Assembly (NCBI GenBank): GCA_027575765.1
Contig: JANBPT010000590.1
Span: forward strand, 1 to 29,287
Direction of reading: 5' to 3'
Length of the DNA stretch: 29,287 nucleotides
DNA from: Tieghemiomyces parasiticus
Lineage: Eukaryota; Kickxellomycota; Dimargaritomycetes; Dimargaritales; Dimargaritaceae
The position numbers and the translations under genes were made by a program. Below, one piece after another: positions 8,905 through 20,169 of the stretch. The notes under the pieces are model-generated. The model was not told where the DNA came from. It saw only the letters and a list, made by a program, of their open reading frames with translations, and searched no databases. Numbering within the stretch: the stretch's first letter is position 1; each line of letters opens with the position of its first letter.

Positions 8905-11900
8905 GTTAAGTATACTAATAATGCTGCTATAGCGTAAAAAAGTGCAGTGGTACCCCAGGAGCAACGATAAGACGTAAAAAGTCCTAATATGTTATAATTA
9001 TTGTTAATAACAAAAACCAAAATAAAACAAGGTGCTCATTGTCACCCAATAGCCTATATTAGGCTGTCATATCCCCGCCCCGCCACCCGGCCTGGCTCAA
9101 GTCAAGTGATGTCAGGTATGGGTCAATGACCCTCATTGATATAAGAGGATTTCGTTTCTCTGACTAATCGTGGTCAGGCGGCGTTGAGAATGGGGTAGGG
9201 TGAGGTATGTGGGAGTTGCGTTGGTTAGACTCCTGGGAACTGTAATGCGTCTTGCTTCATGGTTCTAGAGTGGTAAGAACCTTCCGGATAGGTATTTATG
9301 AAATGAGGGTGACTCGCTGGTAGTCTCCGTAATATGCTCGAAGGGTGGCGCGTCTCGGCGAATGCAACTGAGTTGAAGGAGAGGCTTGTTCGTATCGTTC
9401 AGGTTGTTATTCTAGTATATTAACTCGTATCTATTCTCCCCTCCCACCGGGCTCTCCCTAGACCGGTCAGGCAGCTATGGTGGACCCGAAATATTCCATT
9501 TCACGATATGACCCTCATACAACAGAGCTAAATACATAGGCACCGGCGGTGTCTACCACCATTCAATTACCCTCTATTTTGGTTGGCCCTTTGGACTTCA
9601 CTTGTCGAATTTGAGGGGGTAAGAGCAGGGTATGAGAAAGTAGATTCAAACGTGGGGTTATTGCAGCACCCATTACCTCTGAGCGCCACTGTAACCGCCA
9701 CCGCCCCCCCCCTCCACTCTCCCCTCCTACTAGCTTAGCCACGTCGTACAGCTCCTGAAGTTTGGACAGGGGGAGAGGGCAGGAAGGGTGACAGCAACCC
9801 ATGGATGCCATTACTCGTCTCTTACAGGTTCGACCGAATGTCGTTTGGACCATATTTATTGTCACGAACCCTTTAATAGTCTCATCGATGACCAATTTTC
9901 AAATCGCTTGACCTCCAACCTTCTCTTTTAACCATTCTTCAGTCATCGTTTACCCAATGGCTTAGAGATGGTGAATGACGGTCAAATAAAAAAATGATAC
10001 GTTCCGAAAGCATCCACTCTGGTTGCTAGTATTTAGGCCTTTGGCTAAACCCGCCGTTGGGGAAGTGGAGAGCTAAACATCTGATCCGTTAGAGGGTAAT
10101 ACTAGCCAGCTCTAACCAAGTTCGGATTTGAATATGAGTCTCTAGAGATGGATTCGTCGGCTCGGGAGTTCCCAGGGCCCCCATCCTAAACTGGCATGTA
10201 AAGTACCTCGGGTAAGGTTTCTAAAGCTACTTTACCTGCTTAGGACAGCCTCCCTATTTGGGGTGTTGAAACTGGCAGTTCTAGAATCAAGCCACCCGCG
10301 GAGAGACGGTAGGGATAGGGGGGCGTTATAACGAGTCTTTCGAGGAACCGAAGTCAAGGTTGGTCAATACCACCGCTACCTCCCCTCTAGGTAGATGGTG
10401 TATGTCTATCGGCAGTAGGGCCGACTATACTGTCCACCATCACTGAGCCCGAGGCGACAATTCCAAGCGTATCCCGCATCTCCTGGATGTGAATTTATGT
10501 CTTTCTTCCTCCACTCCCTCTGCCATCCTTATTGTTATCCCCAGGAAGCTGAATGCCGGCATCAAGGCACGTATTAAGCGGAGTCGGAGAATAGTAATGA
10601 CACGTATGACACATTCAACCGGTTCCTTCATGAGTTGGGAACCCTGACCCCAGCAGTATGGTACACATAGAGCAAAAAATAAGGAGAAGAAGAATAATAA
10701 AAACCTCACATCGCAGCGAGCCGACTCCTCCATACACCGAATTAACGGGTTGTTACACTTAACGCGGCTTTCAACTGTCACAATTTCAGGGTTCTCAACA
10801 GTTCTCCCAGTTGGATGAATTGCAGGATCTCCGGTAGTCCGCGGGTGAGGGGCTTAAAGAGTTCAATATATATAAATATATTCGTCCTCTGGATTCAACG
10901 AAGAGACATTGGCCGCGTTTGGTAAAATGTGTTGAATGAGAAGGGGGGGGGGGTTGTGGTGAATGATGGAGAGGCTGATGCCCGCCCGAGGAACATGTTT
11001 CAGTTGGTGGCGTAAGGAAATTTTTTATAGTATCCCGTGGGCTCCCAGTTTGTTTAATCCCATTCCTGAATGTATACAGTAGTGGGTGCCCCCCCCTTCC
11101 ACTCCGTTGATCCCTCCTACCCACATTTTTAGTGAAACCGAGAGGCGAGGACCAAGAGGTGTGTCCAATGGTTCGGCACAGCCATTGTTAGAATGCCTCG
11201 GATACTTGACTTTGATTATCTCGCTTGGATGTATGGCTAGAGGGGGACGTAATAATAAACTACCGCCAAGCCACCGACCGTTTTAGCCGGTTCCCCACTG
11301 GACCATTCGTCGGCAAAATAGTACACGTTGGAAATGATAAGCCCTATTGCCAGAACGGCCGATACAATCAGAACCATTCTTAACGTGAAGGAAGGTAGGC
11401 GGGTCCGCCAATGATCTCAGATGGTCAGCCTGCGTGTGCCCATATTCCTTAATGCCAAAACACCGCCCCTACCCTTCCTGTCGCCGGTCACGGACCCAAA
11501 ACTAATAATATTCTGGTCGGCAATTGCGACTATTCAAGTGGGCAGCGATCTGTCGTCCCGTTGGCTATATTCGGCGGCTATGGGACCTTGGCACATTAGA
11601 AGCCGTGCCAAGCACGATTTTGGTAGGACCGCTTCCAGGGCTGTCCAATCAACTCCGTAAGCTAAGCCGGTATTGTCCCCGCCCTCCATCTGCACGCCAC
11701 ATGCGGCGGCCAGTCTGCTGCTTGCCGCATCACACCCCACCAGGGCATTCTATGGAGCCGGCGGACCCTTTCCCCCCGACAGCTAGAACCATTCTTCTTT
11801 TCTCTCTCACCGCCAATTTTCCATTGGTGGGAGGCAAGGATAGTTGATAAGTGGAAATCAAATGATCACCTCGACCCCGTGGCACTCGCCCTGCTTAATA

Positions 11901-12891
11901 GGTTGGGTGCCGCACATAGGGCACATGGGGGTTTTGCCTGTCTCCCCGCTTCAGCTCCCAAACCGGTGAGCCAGTGTTGGTGTAGGGTAAAACGCGGTTG
12001 TTGGGTCATTGGATGAATGAGGGGAACATGCCTAGGAAGTCGCACGCTACTTGTCGGCTATTCCATCATTGTGTGGGCACATGTTATAGGTATTAGGTTC
12101 ATTAGGGGGGAGACGATTTCATAATAGACAAAGGGGGGAGCGGGCAAGGGGCGGCGGGGGGAGTTAAAGATTTTTGCCACCAAACTGCCGAGGTATCGCG
12201 AAATCGCCCAAGGAGGGATACGTGTATCCACGCGAGGAGAGCAGAGGCATGTACTTCCTAACGTTGGTGCCGGAGGGGGGCAATAAGGTGCCCTCAAGTT
12301 GGTAGACGGATGGGATTTGTTTAGCATCAGCTTGCCTTTCGTAATTGACGCTTGCGGCGGCAGCCTGATGTATGGCGGTCCGGATATCCCTTTCCTACGT
12401 GCAGCGTGGCTCTCCGGGTGGATCAGTGCCGTTAAGCGAAATGGCGACGCCTGGCATGGATATTCCTCACGCTGGAGAGCTATCCTACCCCCTGATTTCC
12501 CAAAGCCATCGCTACGATCAACGGCGACCGGTGCCGTGGCGATGCGGCGCTGCCCCGTGTCTCCTTATAATGGCACGTCAATGGGCTGGGCGGAGGTCGG
12601 GATCTACCAGACCTTATCGAAACTGAATGATTCAGCCTCCTTATTAATCATCACCAAAGGTATACAACTTATAAGTGGGTTGAAGTGTCGCTTTTGGCTT
12701 GGGGACGGCTGAGGGAGAGAGATCGAGAGAAGGGTCGGGGCAGACCAGCGAGATGTGAGTTCGAGCGGGCCCTGAGTAAGAATATTCGCCTCCGCTACTG
12801 GTGTCCACTGTCAGTCGAGGTTTAGCTGACACCTTTCCCTGGCAGTGGAAGAGGGAACGGAACCTATGGCAGTGGCTGGGATCCCCAGGTC

Positions 12892-13317
12892 TTGGTTGCG
12901 ATCCGAACCAATGGAACGTGGTGTGGTCTGCGCGACCCTCGCACCTTTAAGAGGTTGGCGGTCCATTCGGGGTACGAAACCGTGAGGATGGGGGATGTGG
13001 CCTGCCTTTCACCTGTCCGCTTTGCATCTGTCCACCCGCCCTCTCTCGTGGCTCAGATTTACCGTTGGGCGGATATTTGTCTCTTGACCTACCAGCCTTC
13101 ACAGTTCCCGCCGCCGCTGGACCTCCGATGTTTCTCTCGGGCCGCAAAGGACAGGATCGGACCTACCGTCCCCCCCCTCGCCATCTTGCCTTCCAGAGTG
13201 ATCCGTTGGAGGGCACCGGTCATCAAACAGGGCCGCAATGTCCCCCAGGCTCTCGCCGTCGCCTCCCTCTCGCACCTACGCTCCCTCCCCCGCGCCGACC
13301 TTAATTTGGCCTCATGA
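12892..13317 (+). CDS. Unassigned open frame (weak)
   Basis: This frame stays open for about 141 codons and begins with TTG; its first ATG is internal at 12988. I estimate roughly 70% G/C at third positions overall, higher in the second half, against perhaps 60% locally, so the coding signal is marginal. No domain, signal peptide or membrane segment stands out, and overlapping frames are open on both strands. It lies just before the CT-rich leader of the SEL1 gene and may simply be GC-rich non-coding DNA. Confidence 0.12.
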   Translation: MVAIRTNGTWCGLRDPRTFKRLAVHSGYETVRMGDVACLSPVRFASVHPPSLVAQIYRWADICLLTYQPSQFPPPLDLRCFSRAAKDRIGPTVPPLAILPSRVIRWRAPVIKQGRNVPQALAVASLSHLRSLPRADLNLAS

Positions 13318-13319
13318 CT

Positions 13320-16090
13320 TCTTTTCTGCACAATCTCTTCAGTAGTCCCACGACTCACGGCTCGGGTCCTCGATAGCCACACTTGCAGGCCCTGTATATC
13401 TACAGCAAGTGGCCACCCACCCCCTGGTCTGATGGGTTGGAGGCCAGTGGTCGGCAGGGAGGATGCACACCCGCCCTGGGCCAGCTTTTGCTAAGCATTG
13501 GTCATTGCCAAATATGGGCAGGGGAGGGTGGGCGGAGAGAGGATGCAGAAAAAAAACTGCCGGCAAATCCTCCCATCTCGCCCCCCCACCTCTCGCTCAT
13601 CCGTCCCGCCTCCTGCCACCTGGACCTGTATATGTATATTTCTTTTAATAGGTGCACCATGCCACACTGCCATCTTATTCGCCTCACCCCCTGCTTGCGG
13701 TAGTTTCCGGATTGTTTTTCTCTACTTGTCCACCTTCCTATATTGTTGGTCTCTCGCACGCCCTGCCTGGGAAGCGACAGCCCCTGGCCTATCGCGCCGG
13801 ACTATATAACCTCAGGCTCGCCCCCGCTCGAGGCAGCCGTATCCCAAGCCCGACACGATAGTAGCTGTGCACTCCTCTCCTCTTTCATCCGATGTCCACC
13901 GGCCCCCCGCTGTTTTCCAGCGCCCCGACATCTTTATACGCCGACACTTTTAATCCACCAGTCCTCCAGCCACCGCCGTACCCTCTCCAAATATATTTTC
14001 CGTAGTGCGCATGTATCGGTGACCATAGCAGTAGATCTGTCAACCCGTTGCATCTCCCACCTTCCCGCCACAACCGCCATCCTCACTGTCGTGGTGGCGT
14101 CCGAGCCTCCGACCTCTTGTAAACCGCCTTTGTTTTGCCCCAACGACCGCACACTGTATGCGTATAGCCTTTACTTGTTTTATTTTAACGTTCCCTCACC
14201 CGCGTACCAATTTTTTGTCCGCTTCGGGTTGCATACATTGTCGATTTCCTGCGCCCCTCTCTTCTCGCTCACGATATAATTTTTCTCTTGCACTTCCACG
14301 CCACATATATAAGCCCGCCTGCCTGGTCCGGTGACCACCGCTTTTCCCCTAGCAAATACACCAAGCCTCTTCTGTTATCGTGGGACCCCCCCCCGCACCA
14401 CGATTTTGGGCACCGTTAGTTCACTCCATTCTTTATCCGCTGGCCTTGACATCCCTGCTGTGGTCAGCTTCAAGACTACCCCACAACGCTTGTGCTTAGC
14501 TGTTCAAATCGACCCGGTATTTTTCGACGTGCATCGTTGACCCCTGGATCTGTCAGCCTATCGCCATTGCCCTTCCTCTCTTTAAACAATTACTCGGCCA
14601 ATCAGTCCCCGTTCGGTATCCTTATGCTCCGACGAACTCAGCCTTATTCTTGAGAGTTTGAGGTATAAATTAGCCAACCTCGCTACGCTTGACCGCTTCA
14701 AAGGCATCCTTAGCCTCTATATCTTGGTAAGTTTACCTGCTGCCCCTCCCTCGTCAGCACTGCATTTCCCTGCCTTCTTTAGTACCATCCCACACTCTGT
14801 GCTCCGGTTGAGGCGCTTCTCTCCCAGTCTCTTTCCTGTCCATCGTTGGTTCATCTCCTCCCATCGTGACGATCCTTCCCCAAAGCCGATCACATCCCAG
14901 TCCACCCTGGCATGTTTTCACCACTTCTCAGGCAGGGTTGACTGCGAGTGGGCCAGGGTGGAGAAGTGGGAGGTATTGTGGTCACTCTGGGCATCCCGTT
15001 GTATCAGTTTCTAGTTTAAGTAGTTTCACCTGCCCCACCTTTTTTCTTAGCCTTAGCCCTCAATTTAGGAGTTACGTCGTTGCTCCGGCTTCGAATGCTT
15101 TGCCATTCACGGTAGGCTGGTCGTGTCTGACTTGCCCCGCCCTCCCCTTTTTATCAAAGTTACCGCCTACCTCTGTCCGGATCACCTCGTCTACTATTCA
15201 TTGATCAGCTTGCGGTTCGTTAACCACCAAGTCCCGCAAGGCAGGATCTGGGCTAGTAGGAGCCAACCCAGGCGAGTATACAGTCAACTTTCCTTCCAAT
15301 TGACTGTATCGTCATTTTTTTTCTTTCGTTGCTGGTGTTATATCCTCCTCCTCCTTTGGATGACCACGGCTACCCAATCTACCTGGCTTCGCGGGGAACG
15401 GTGGGTCGCGCCATGGCTCTGCCTGACATTACTACTCGCGGTGTTTGTCACGCCTCCCGTGCGATATAACCACTTCACCGTTATCTGCACTGTCCTCTAC
15501 CCGGCCATTCCGCCTTAGAAGAAAAGGTGCCGGTGTTTCATCGACCTTCAAGTCTCCTGATGATTCCATTTGGAGTTGATTGGCGTTTTCAAATCTACTC
15601 AGGGCTTTTTTGTTTGCGTTCTCCCTTTCCTCGACCTGTGCACATTTTCCCAAGGCTTTCGGCTGTCAATCCCCCGTTTGGAGTTGGCGCGCCAACCCAC
15701 TCCTTTTGTCCTAGCCCCCCGGTCGAGGGCGATGCTAGGGGGGACGCATTGTGATATGCCGAAACATTATCCCCACAGTTATTAACACATCCTGATGCTC
15801 ATCTACCTTCCATATCGCTCCTTCCATCGTGGCCACATCATCCTCAGACCGTATACAAAAGGCACCCCCCTCCGGCGCCTTCGTAAAGCTTTATAACCAT
15901 ATCTGTCGGGCCTCAATAGTCCGTCGCCCTGTCCCTGTACCTTAATCTATCCTAGTTCCTGTACTATTTTATCCAATCTTTAATCATTACCTCAACGTAC
16001 CATCGTAACACTACCTCTCCTTCTCTGGCCCCTCGGCACCCCGCCCTCGACCGTCCGTCTTTTACCCCTTTCGTATTATAATTTTCCACC
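13320..16090 (+). promoter_or_regulatory. Very long pyrimidine-rich promoter/leader of SEL1-repeat gene
   Basis: The + strand is strongly C/T-rich for about 2.7 kb up to the SEL1-repeat start codon. TATA-like boxes occur at 13802-13809 (ACTATATAAC context) and 14305-14312 (CATATATAAG context). A possible leader intron runs from the GTAAGT at 14727 to TTTTTTCTTAG ending at 15050. A 10-bp inverted repeat lies at 15278-15309. Open frames here (for example 13743-14279) encode Ser/Pro/Leu-rich low complexity and are not convincing. If transcription begins near 14.3 kb, the 5' leader would be about 1.7 kb before splicing, which suggests post-transcriptional control. The transcription start is unknown. 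Confidence 0.45.
15278..15309. repeat. Perfect 10-bp inverted repeat, 12-nt loop
   Basis: ATACAGTCAA at 15278-15287 is answered by TTGACTGTAT at 15300-15309. In RNA this would form a stem-loop in the putative SEL1 leader, about 780 nt before the ATG. By rough estimate about half such a match is expected by chance in a window this size, so function is unproven. Confidence 0.6.
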
Positions 16091-18460
16091 ATGCCCCATC
16101 GAGCCGCTCCGAGTTCTTCCTCCACACGGGCATTGGCCCCGTCGAACTCTGTCGCTAGCTACTACCCCTCGGCCCCGACGTCACCCCCCATCACCCGGCT
16201 CGGGCAGCGCCCGCGCCGACTCTTCAGCCTGGTCTGTAGAAAGGTCACCGGACGCCCCGCGGTCCGGGGCCGTTCCGCCTCCGAGGGGTCCCCTTTGCTG
16301 CGCACCGATTCGTACGCCACCTCCGTCTCAACTGTGACCTCAGCCTCAGATATTCCACTCGTTACCGCGGAGTGCAGCACCAAGGAAGAGGTCCCGCGTC
16401 TTTCCCTCGCCGGCCTGAGTGCAAGCGGTGATGTCCTGTCGTTGCGCAGTCCCCTAGAGAATCTGTTGGGCGACTCCGACTACTTCACTCAGGCCTTTGC
16501 AACCACCGGCCATGGTCCGGCCGCTGCTGTCGGCCCGGTCAGTGATCCGCAGTGGCCCCCTGCCCAGATGACCCCCACCTCACCGCCTCCGTACCTACGT
16601 AGTGAGAGCTTCGCCTCGGACGTGACGGTAACCTCGCCCGAGCCCGTCAACGCCGTCCCAGTTTATCTCGGGGAGGACCCCAATCAGCTCTTCGACATGG
16701 GTAGCAACCTCCTGTTGGGTCTCAACGGCTACCCAGTTAACCTTGAACTGGCCAGTATCTACCTCGAGATGGCCCACAACTACGAGCAGACTGATGCCAC
16801 TGCCGTACTAGGGTTCTGTTACGAGTTTGGTCTGGGCGTGGCCACGGACTACCGTCTGGCCGAGCACTGCTACCTCACCGCCGCCAAATCCGGTAACGGG
16901 CTGGGCATGACCCGGATGGTTTTCTTGCGCAAGTTCGGCCGGCCCGGCGTCGTGATCAACCAGCCGGAGGCCGATCGTTGGCAACAGCTAGTCAACCGCC
17001 AGGGTGTACACGCCCTGAAGTGGCTGCGTACCGCCGCCGAACGCGTCAGTCACCCAGCCGCCCAGTACGCCCTCGGCCTGTGCTACCTCGACGGTGTGGG
17101 CTTCCCCAAGCACGAGCGTCGGGCCTTCGAGTACTTTCACCGCGCCGCCCTCAGCGACCTGGACCGCGCCCAGAGTGTCCTCGGATACTGCTATATTGAA
17201 GGGATCGGGGTTACAAAGAACCTGGGTGAGGCCCTCAATTGGTACCGCCGGGCTGCAGACCAGGGCGAGACAATGGCTATATATAACCTTGGCTACTGCT
17301 ACGAGTACGGCGTTGGGGTCTCGCGCGACGTAAACGCCGCCTGCCATTGGTATCGCCGGGCCGCCGAGCAGGGAAATGCTTTCGCCCAGAACTCCCTGGG
17401 CTACTGCTATGAGGACGGTATCGGGCTGGCCAAGGATCCCTGCGAGGCCGCCGTATGGTATCGCCGCTCCGCCGAGCAGGGTTACCCGTGGGCCCAATGC
17501 AACCTGGGCTACTGCTACCAATACGGGATCGGCCTTGCCAAGGACTATGAGCAAGGTGCCCAGTGGTACCTACGGGCTGCCGAGCAGGGCTACTCACGCG
17601 CCCAGCACAACGTGGGCTTCTGCTACCAGAACGGCATCGGCATCGACCAGTGCGGGGAGACCGCCTTCCGTTGGTACCAGGCGTCGGCGGCCAAGGGAAA
17701 CATTTTTGCCTTTCACTCCCTGGGCTACTGCTACCAGTACGGTATGGGGGTGGCCGTGGACCTGCGTCGGGCGGTCGAATGGTACACCAAGGCGGCAGAA
17801 AAGCGCCACGCCCCGGCCCAGCTCTCCCTGGGCTACTGCTACCGCAACGGCATCGGCGTCGACGTCAATTTGGTAACCGCCTACGAGTGGTTCGAAAAGG
17901 CCGCCACGCAGGGTAACCACCTCGCCCAGAACTCGGTGGGGTACTGCTTCGAGGAAGGACTTGGGGTGACCGCTGATCCCGTGCAGGCTTTCCGCTGGTA
18001 CAGCGCCTCGGCGGCGCAGGACAACGCTTGGGCCCAGTGTAACGTTGGCCAATGCTATTTACTGGGAATCGGAGTGGCGCAGGACGCCGCCCGCGCTGCT
18101 GAGTGGTTTACCCTGGCCGCTGCCCAGGACTTGTCTCGCGCCCAGCAGAAAATGGGCTATTGCTACCAGCATGGCCTTGGCGTCCCGCGCGATTTAGAAC
18201 GGGCCTTTCAGTTTTACCTCCGGGCTGCCCGCCAGAATCACGCCATGGGGATCCTACACCTAGCTACCTGTTTCGAACAGGGCATCGGCGTGGCCCGCGA
18301 CGTGAGCCAGGCCATTCATTGGCTTCAGCGAGGGTCTGCCCTCGGCGACCTAACCGCAGCCGAACGGTTCCGTGAGCTCACTGTGAGATGTTGTTTGGCC
18401 CAACTCAAGGCCGAGTTGGGATGCGACCGCCGGGTCAGTCCGATCGCCCCTTGCGCTTGA
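16091..18460 (+). CDS. SEL1-repeat (SLR) protein
   Basis: This single-exon gene encodes 789 residues. The first ~190 are Ser/Pro/Thr-rich and probably disordered, with no signal peptide; a basic patch (RPRRLFSLVCRK) lies near 40-51. A degenerate SEL1 repeat lies at about 202-235 and a clearer one at 236-271. After a divergent insertion, twelve contiguous repeats of exactly 36 residues run from 324 to 755 (consensus AQ-x2-LGYCYQ-x-GIGV-x-D-x4-A-x2-WY-x2-AAEQG-x2). Cys at repeat position 8 and Gly at 12 and 14 occur in all twelve. The C-terminus ends SPIAPCA, with no CAAX box of the Chs4/Skt5 type. SEL1 repeats form an alpha-solenoid that scaffolds protein complexes; the partner here is unknown. 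The start has a good context (CCACCATG) after an in-frame TAA at 16079-16081. The SLR call is very secure; the exact role is not. Confidence 0.92.
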   Translation: MPHRAAPSSSSTRALAPSNSVASYYPSAPTSPPITRLGQRPRRLFSLVCRKVTGRPAVRGRSASEGSPLLRTDSYATSVSTVTSASDIPLVTAECSTKEEVPRLSLAGLSASGDVLSLRSPLENLLGDSDYFTQAFATTGHGPAAAVGPVSDPQWPPAQMTPTSPPPYLRSESFASDVTVTSPEPVNAVPVYLGEDPNQLFDMGSNLLLGLNGYPVNLELASIYLEMAHNYEQTDATAVLGFCYEFGLGVATDYRLAEHCYLTAAKSGNGLGMTRMVFLRKFGRPGVVINQPEADRWQQLVNRQGVHALKWLRTAAERVSHPAAQYALGLCYLDGVGFPKHERRAFEYFHRAALSDLDRAQSVLGYCYIEGIGVTKNLGEALNWYRRAADQGETMAIYNLGYCYEYGVGVSRDVNAACHWYRRAAEQGNAFAQNSLGYCYEDGIGLAKDPCEAAVWYRRSAEQGYPWAQCNLGYCYQYGIGLAKDYEQGAQWYLRAAEQGYSRAQHNVGFCYQNGIGIDQCGETAFRWYQASAAKGNIFAFHSLGYCYQYGMGVAVDLRRAVEWYTKAAEKRHAPAQLSLGYCYRNGIGVDVNLVTAYEWFEKAATQGNHLAQNSVGYCFEEGLGVTADPVQAFRWYSASAAQDNAWAQCNVGQCYLLGIGVAQDAARAAEWFTLAAAQDLSRAQQKMGYCYQHGLGVPRDLERAFQFYLRAARQNHAMGILHLATCFEQGIGVARDVSQAIHWLQRGSALGDLTAAERFRELTVRCCLAQLKAELGCDRRVSPIAPCA
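17060..18355 (+). repeat. Twelve coding tandem repeats of 108 bp
   Basis: The DNA encoding SEL1 repeats 324-755 is a strict 108-bp periodicity with no insertions between units. Nucleotide divergence between units is substantial at third and variable positions, so the array is old or under selection for spacing, not a recent expansion. The motif GGCTACTGCTA recurs in most units. Confidence 0.85.
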
Positions 18461-20169
18461 GGTTGCTCCTCCGTGTATTTAACCCCAGAGGGGTTACGGA
18501 TACTTTATAGTACGTCCCTCATTCTCTCTCTATTTTTTTGCGATGCTAATATGAAAAAGTTGTTCTCCTACTAATGGAATATAAAATTGTAAATGACAAA
18601 AAAAACTCTGAAACACTAGGCCCTCTCGTATTGCAAACGGATTTGGCCACGTCGATCCGATACTCCCCAACGTCTATAACCTGCAGAATATTTCCCCTCC
18701 TGGTGTGGGCCATAGAGAACGGTGCGTTTCTCAACCCTCTAGTCGCCCTAAGAGGCAGAATGCCTCTTCCGATTCTGGACCGGACCAAGAAAATCCCCCG
18801 GTCAGTCAAAGAATTGCGACAACTGCATAACACCCCTAACCAGTTGTTTATTTAGTGGTGGATGGTAAATAAGGTGGCTTGCCCAATGGTTGGTCCGGTA
18901 GGTCACCAGGTATGCCCAGGTTGTTGGCGATACGTGCGACTTGTTCAGTAGCCTAAGAGGGGGCGGCGGAAGGAACCGTGTGTAGTGATTGCCGTTTGAG
19001 AACCAGTCACCTAGAGAGTGGGAGGGCTAGGGGGTAGTGAGAGGTTTTGAGAATGGGGCATACGCTATTAGTACGGCTAATAAACAAGTCACGCTAATTC
19101 CCGTGGAGTGATAGGTACCACATGGGCTCATTAAGGGAATGGTAGTGAGGTGGGCTGGGTAATTCTAGTATTGCGCGAAGGGTAGCGTTGGAGTTACTAG
19201 GTATCGTACTGCTGGCGAGATTGGGGTGCGGTCTACGCAGTGCAGTTTCGATAGGCTGGGCGGATGAAATGATAATGATCCCATTCCGAAGGGTAGTCGG
19301 TACGAACCAGGATACGGGTTCATGGGTCAGAGCCAAAAGCCCTAAACAGGTCCATAACCATTACCTGTCACCCGGTCTCTTTTCAATTAATTAGCCCCCC
19401 CTCGCCTGCATTCTGTACGGGATTTTTGCATCAAGCCACCATTTCGCTTGCCCTCTATACTCTACCATCGTGACAGTCGACCGGTTTAATACTATCATCT
19501 CACCTACACATATTCCAGTGGGCACCAAAAAAATAATACTTTGGCGTATGGACTACTACCACCCTACATTGCCACGCCTCCAACATCCATAGTGATTTGG
19601 TTATTCGATAGTCCTCATGATCGGTATAGAGGTCCAATGTAGGTTGGGCGGATATGTTAAGCTCCGAAGCGTGAGGCGCCCTATGACTAGTGCAATGGTA
19701 GCCCATTCTGCCATGTACATTCCCCCCTTTTCTCCACTACCGCTGCACCCTGTCCCAATATTGCAACATGGTTGGACAGAAAAGCCATTACCGGCGCTGA
19801 GCTTTTGTGGTTTTTTCTCACCACCCCACCCCCCTTTTGTACTGACTGGTCTCCATTATCGAAACACACAAGCTCACAATCCCAATCAAAGACTCTGCAA
19901 TCCAAATGACACACTGTAAGGTATTCCGGTTCTCACCCAAATTGGATCACTTCCGTCCCTTGTCTATTTAACTAACCTTGTCTGCCCACGTTGCCCATAC
20001 TTCTTATCCATATCTATCTATTCCTACCTTCCTAGAGTTGATCGCGGTTAAGACTCTCTCGTTTCCAACATACTTGTCGGAAGATTCTTTGGATTTTAGG
20101 CCCACATTGTCCACGTTTCCTCTCGTTTCTTCTTTCTTTCTATCTTCAATCCTCAGTTATCGCACCAAT
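18461..20169. other. Intergenic region between SEL1 and decarboxylase genes
   Basis: No convincing gene is present. An open frame at 18574-18855 (93 codons) has unbiased codon use and an equally long antisense frame, so I do not call it. An AATAAA at 19079-19084 is about 620 bp past the SEL1 stop and may or may not be its poly(A) signal. From about 19980 the + strand becomes C/T-rich, forming the leader of the decarboxylase gene. The decarboxylase frame stays open upstream to 19978 but without an earlier ATG. Confidence 0.5.

Larger units (their letters stand above)
8542..13320. other. Long stretch with no convincing gene
   Basis: I read both strands over 4.8 kb without finding a recognisable domain. 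Open frames such as 12299-12712 and 12892-13317 (+) reach 137-141 residues but have no family resemblance; the second has a modest third-position G/C preference towards its end. A well-formed intron-like unit at 8803-8904 is described separately. AT-rich sequence is concentrated around 8880-9030, with homopolymer C or G runs near 9706-9713 and 10944-10952. It may hold decayed mobile DNA or non-coding transcripts. Confidence 0.45.

Noticed and set aside
12299..12712. 137-codon frame (+)
   Set aside because: No domain, no clear codon bias, and a second frame is open over the same bases.
13743..14279. 178-codon open frame (+) in the SEL1 leader
   Set aside because: Same compositional artefact: Ser/Pro/Leu-rich, no codon bias typical of the real genes, and TATA-like boxes within and just after it.
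16988..18052. Long antisense and alternate-frame ORFs over the SEL1 repeats
   Set aside because: They repeat with the same 108-bp period as the SEL1 units and are explained by that coding sequence.
18574..18855. 93-codon frame (+) after the SEL1 gene
   Set aside because: A-rich start, unbiased codons, and an antisense frame of equal length; it looks like random sequence.
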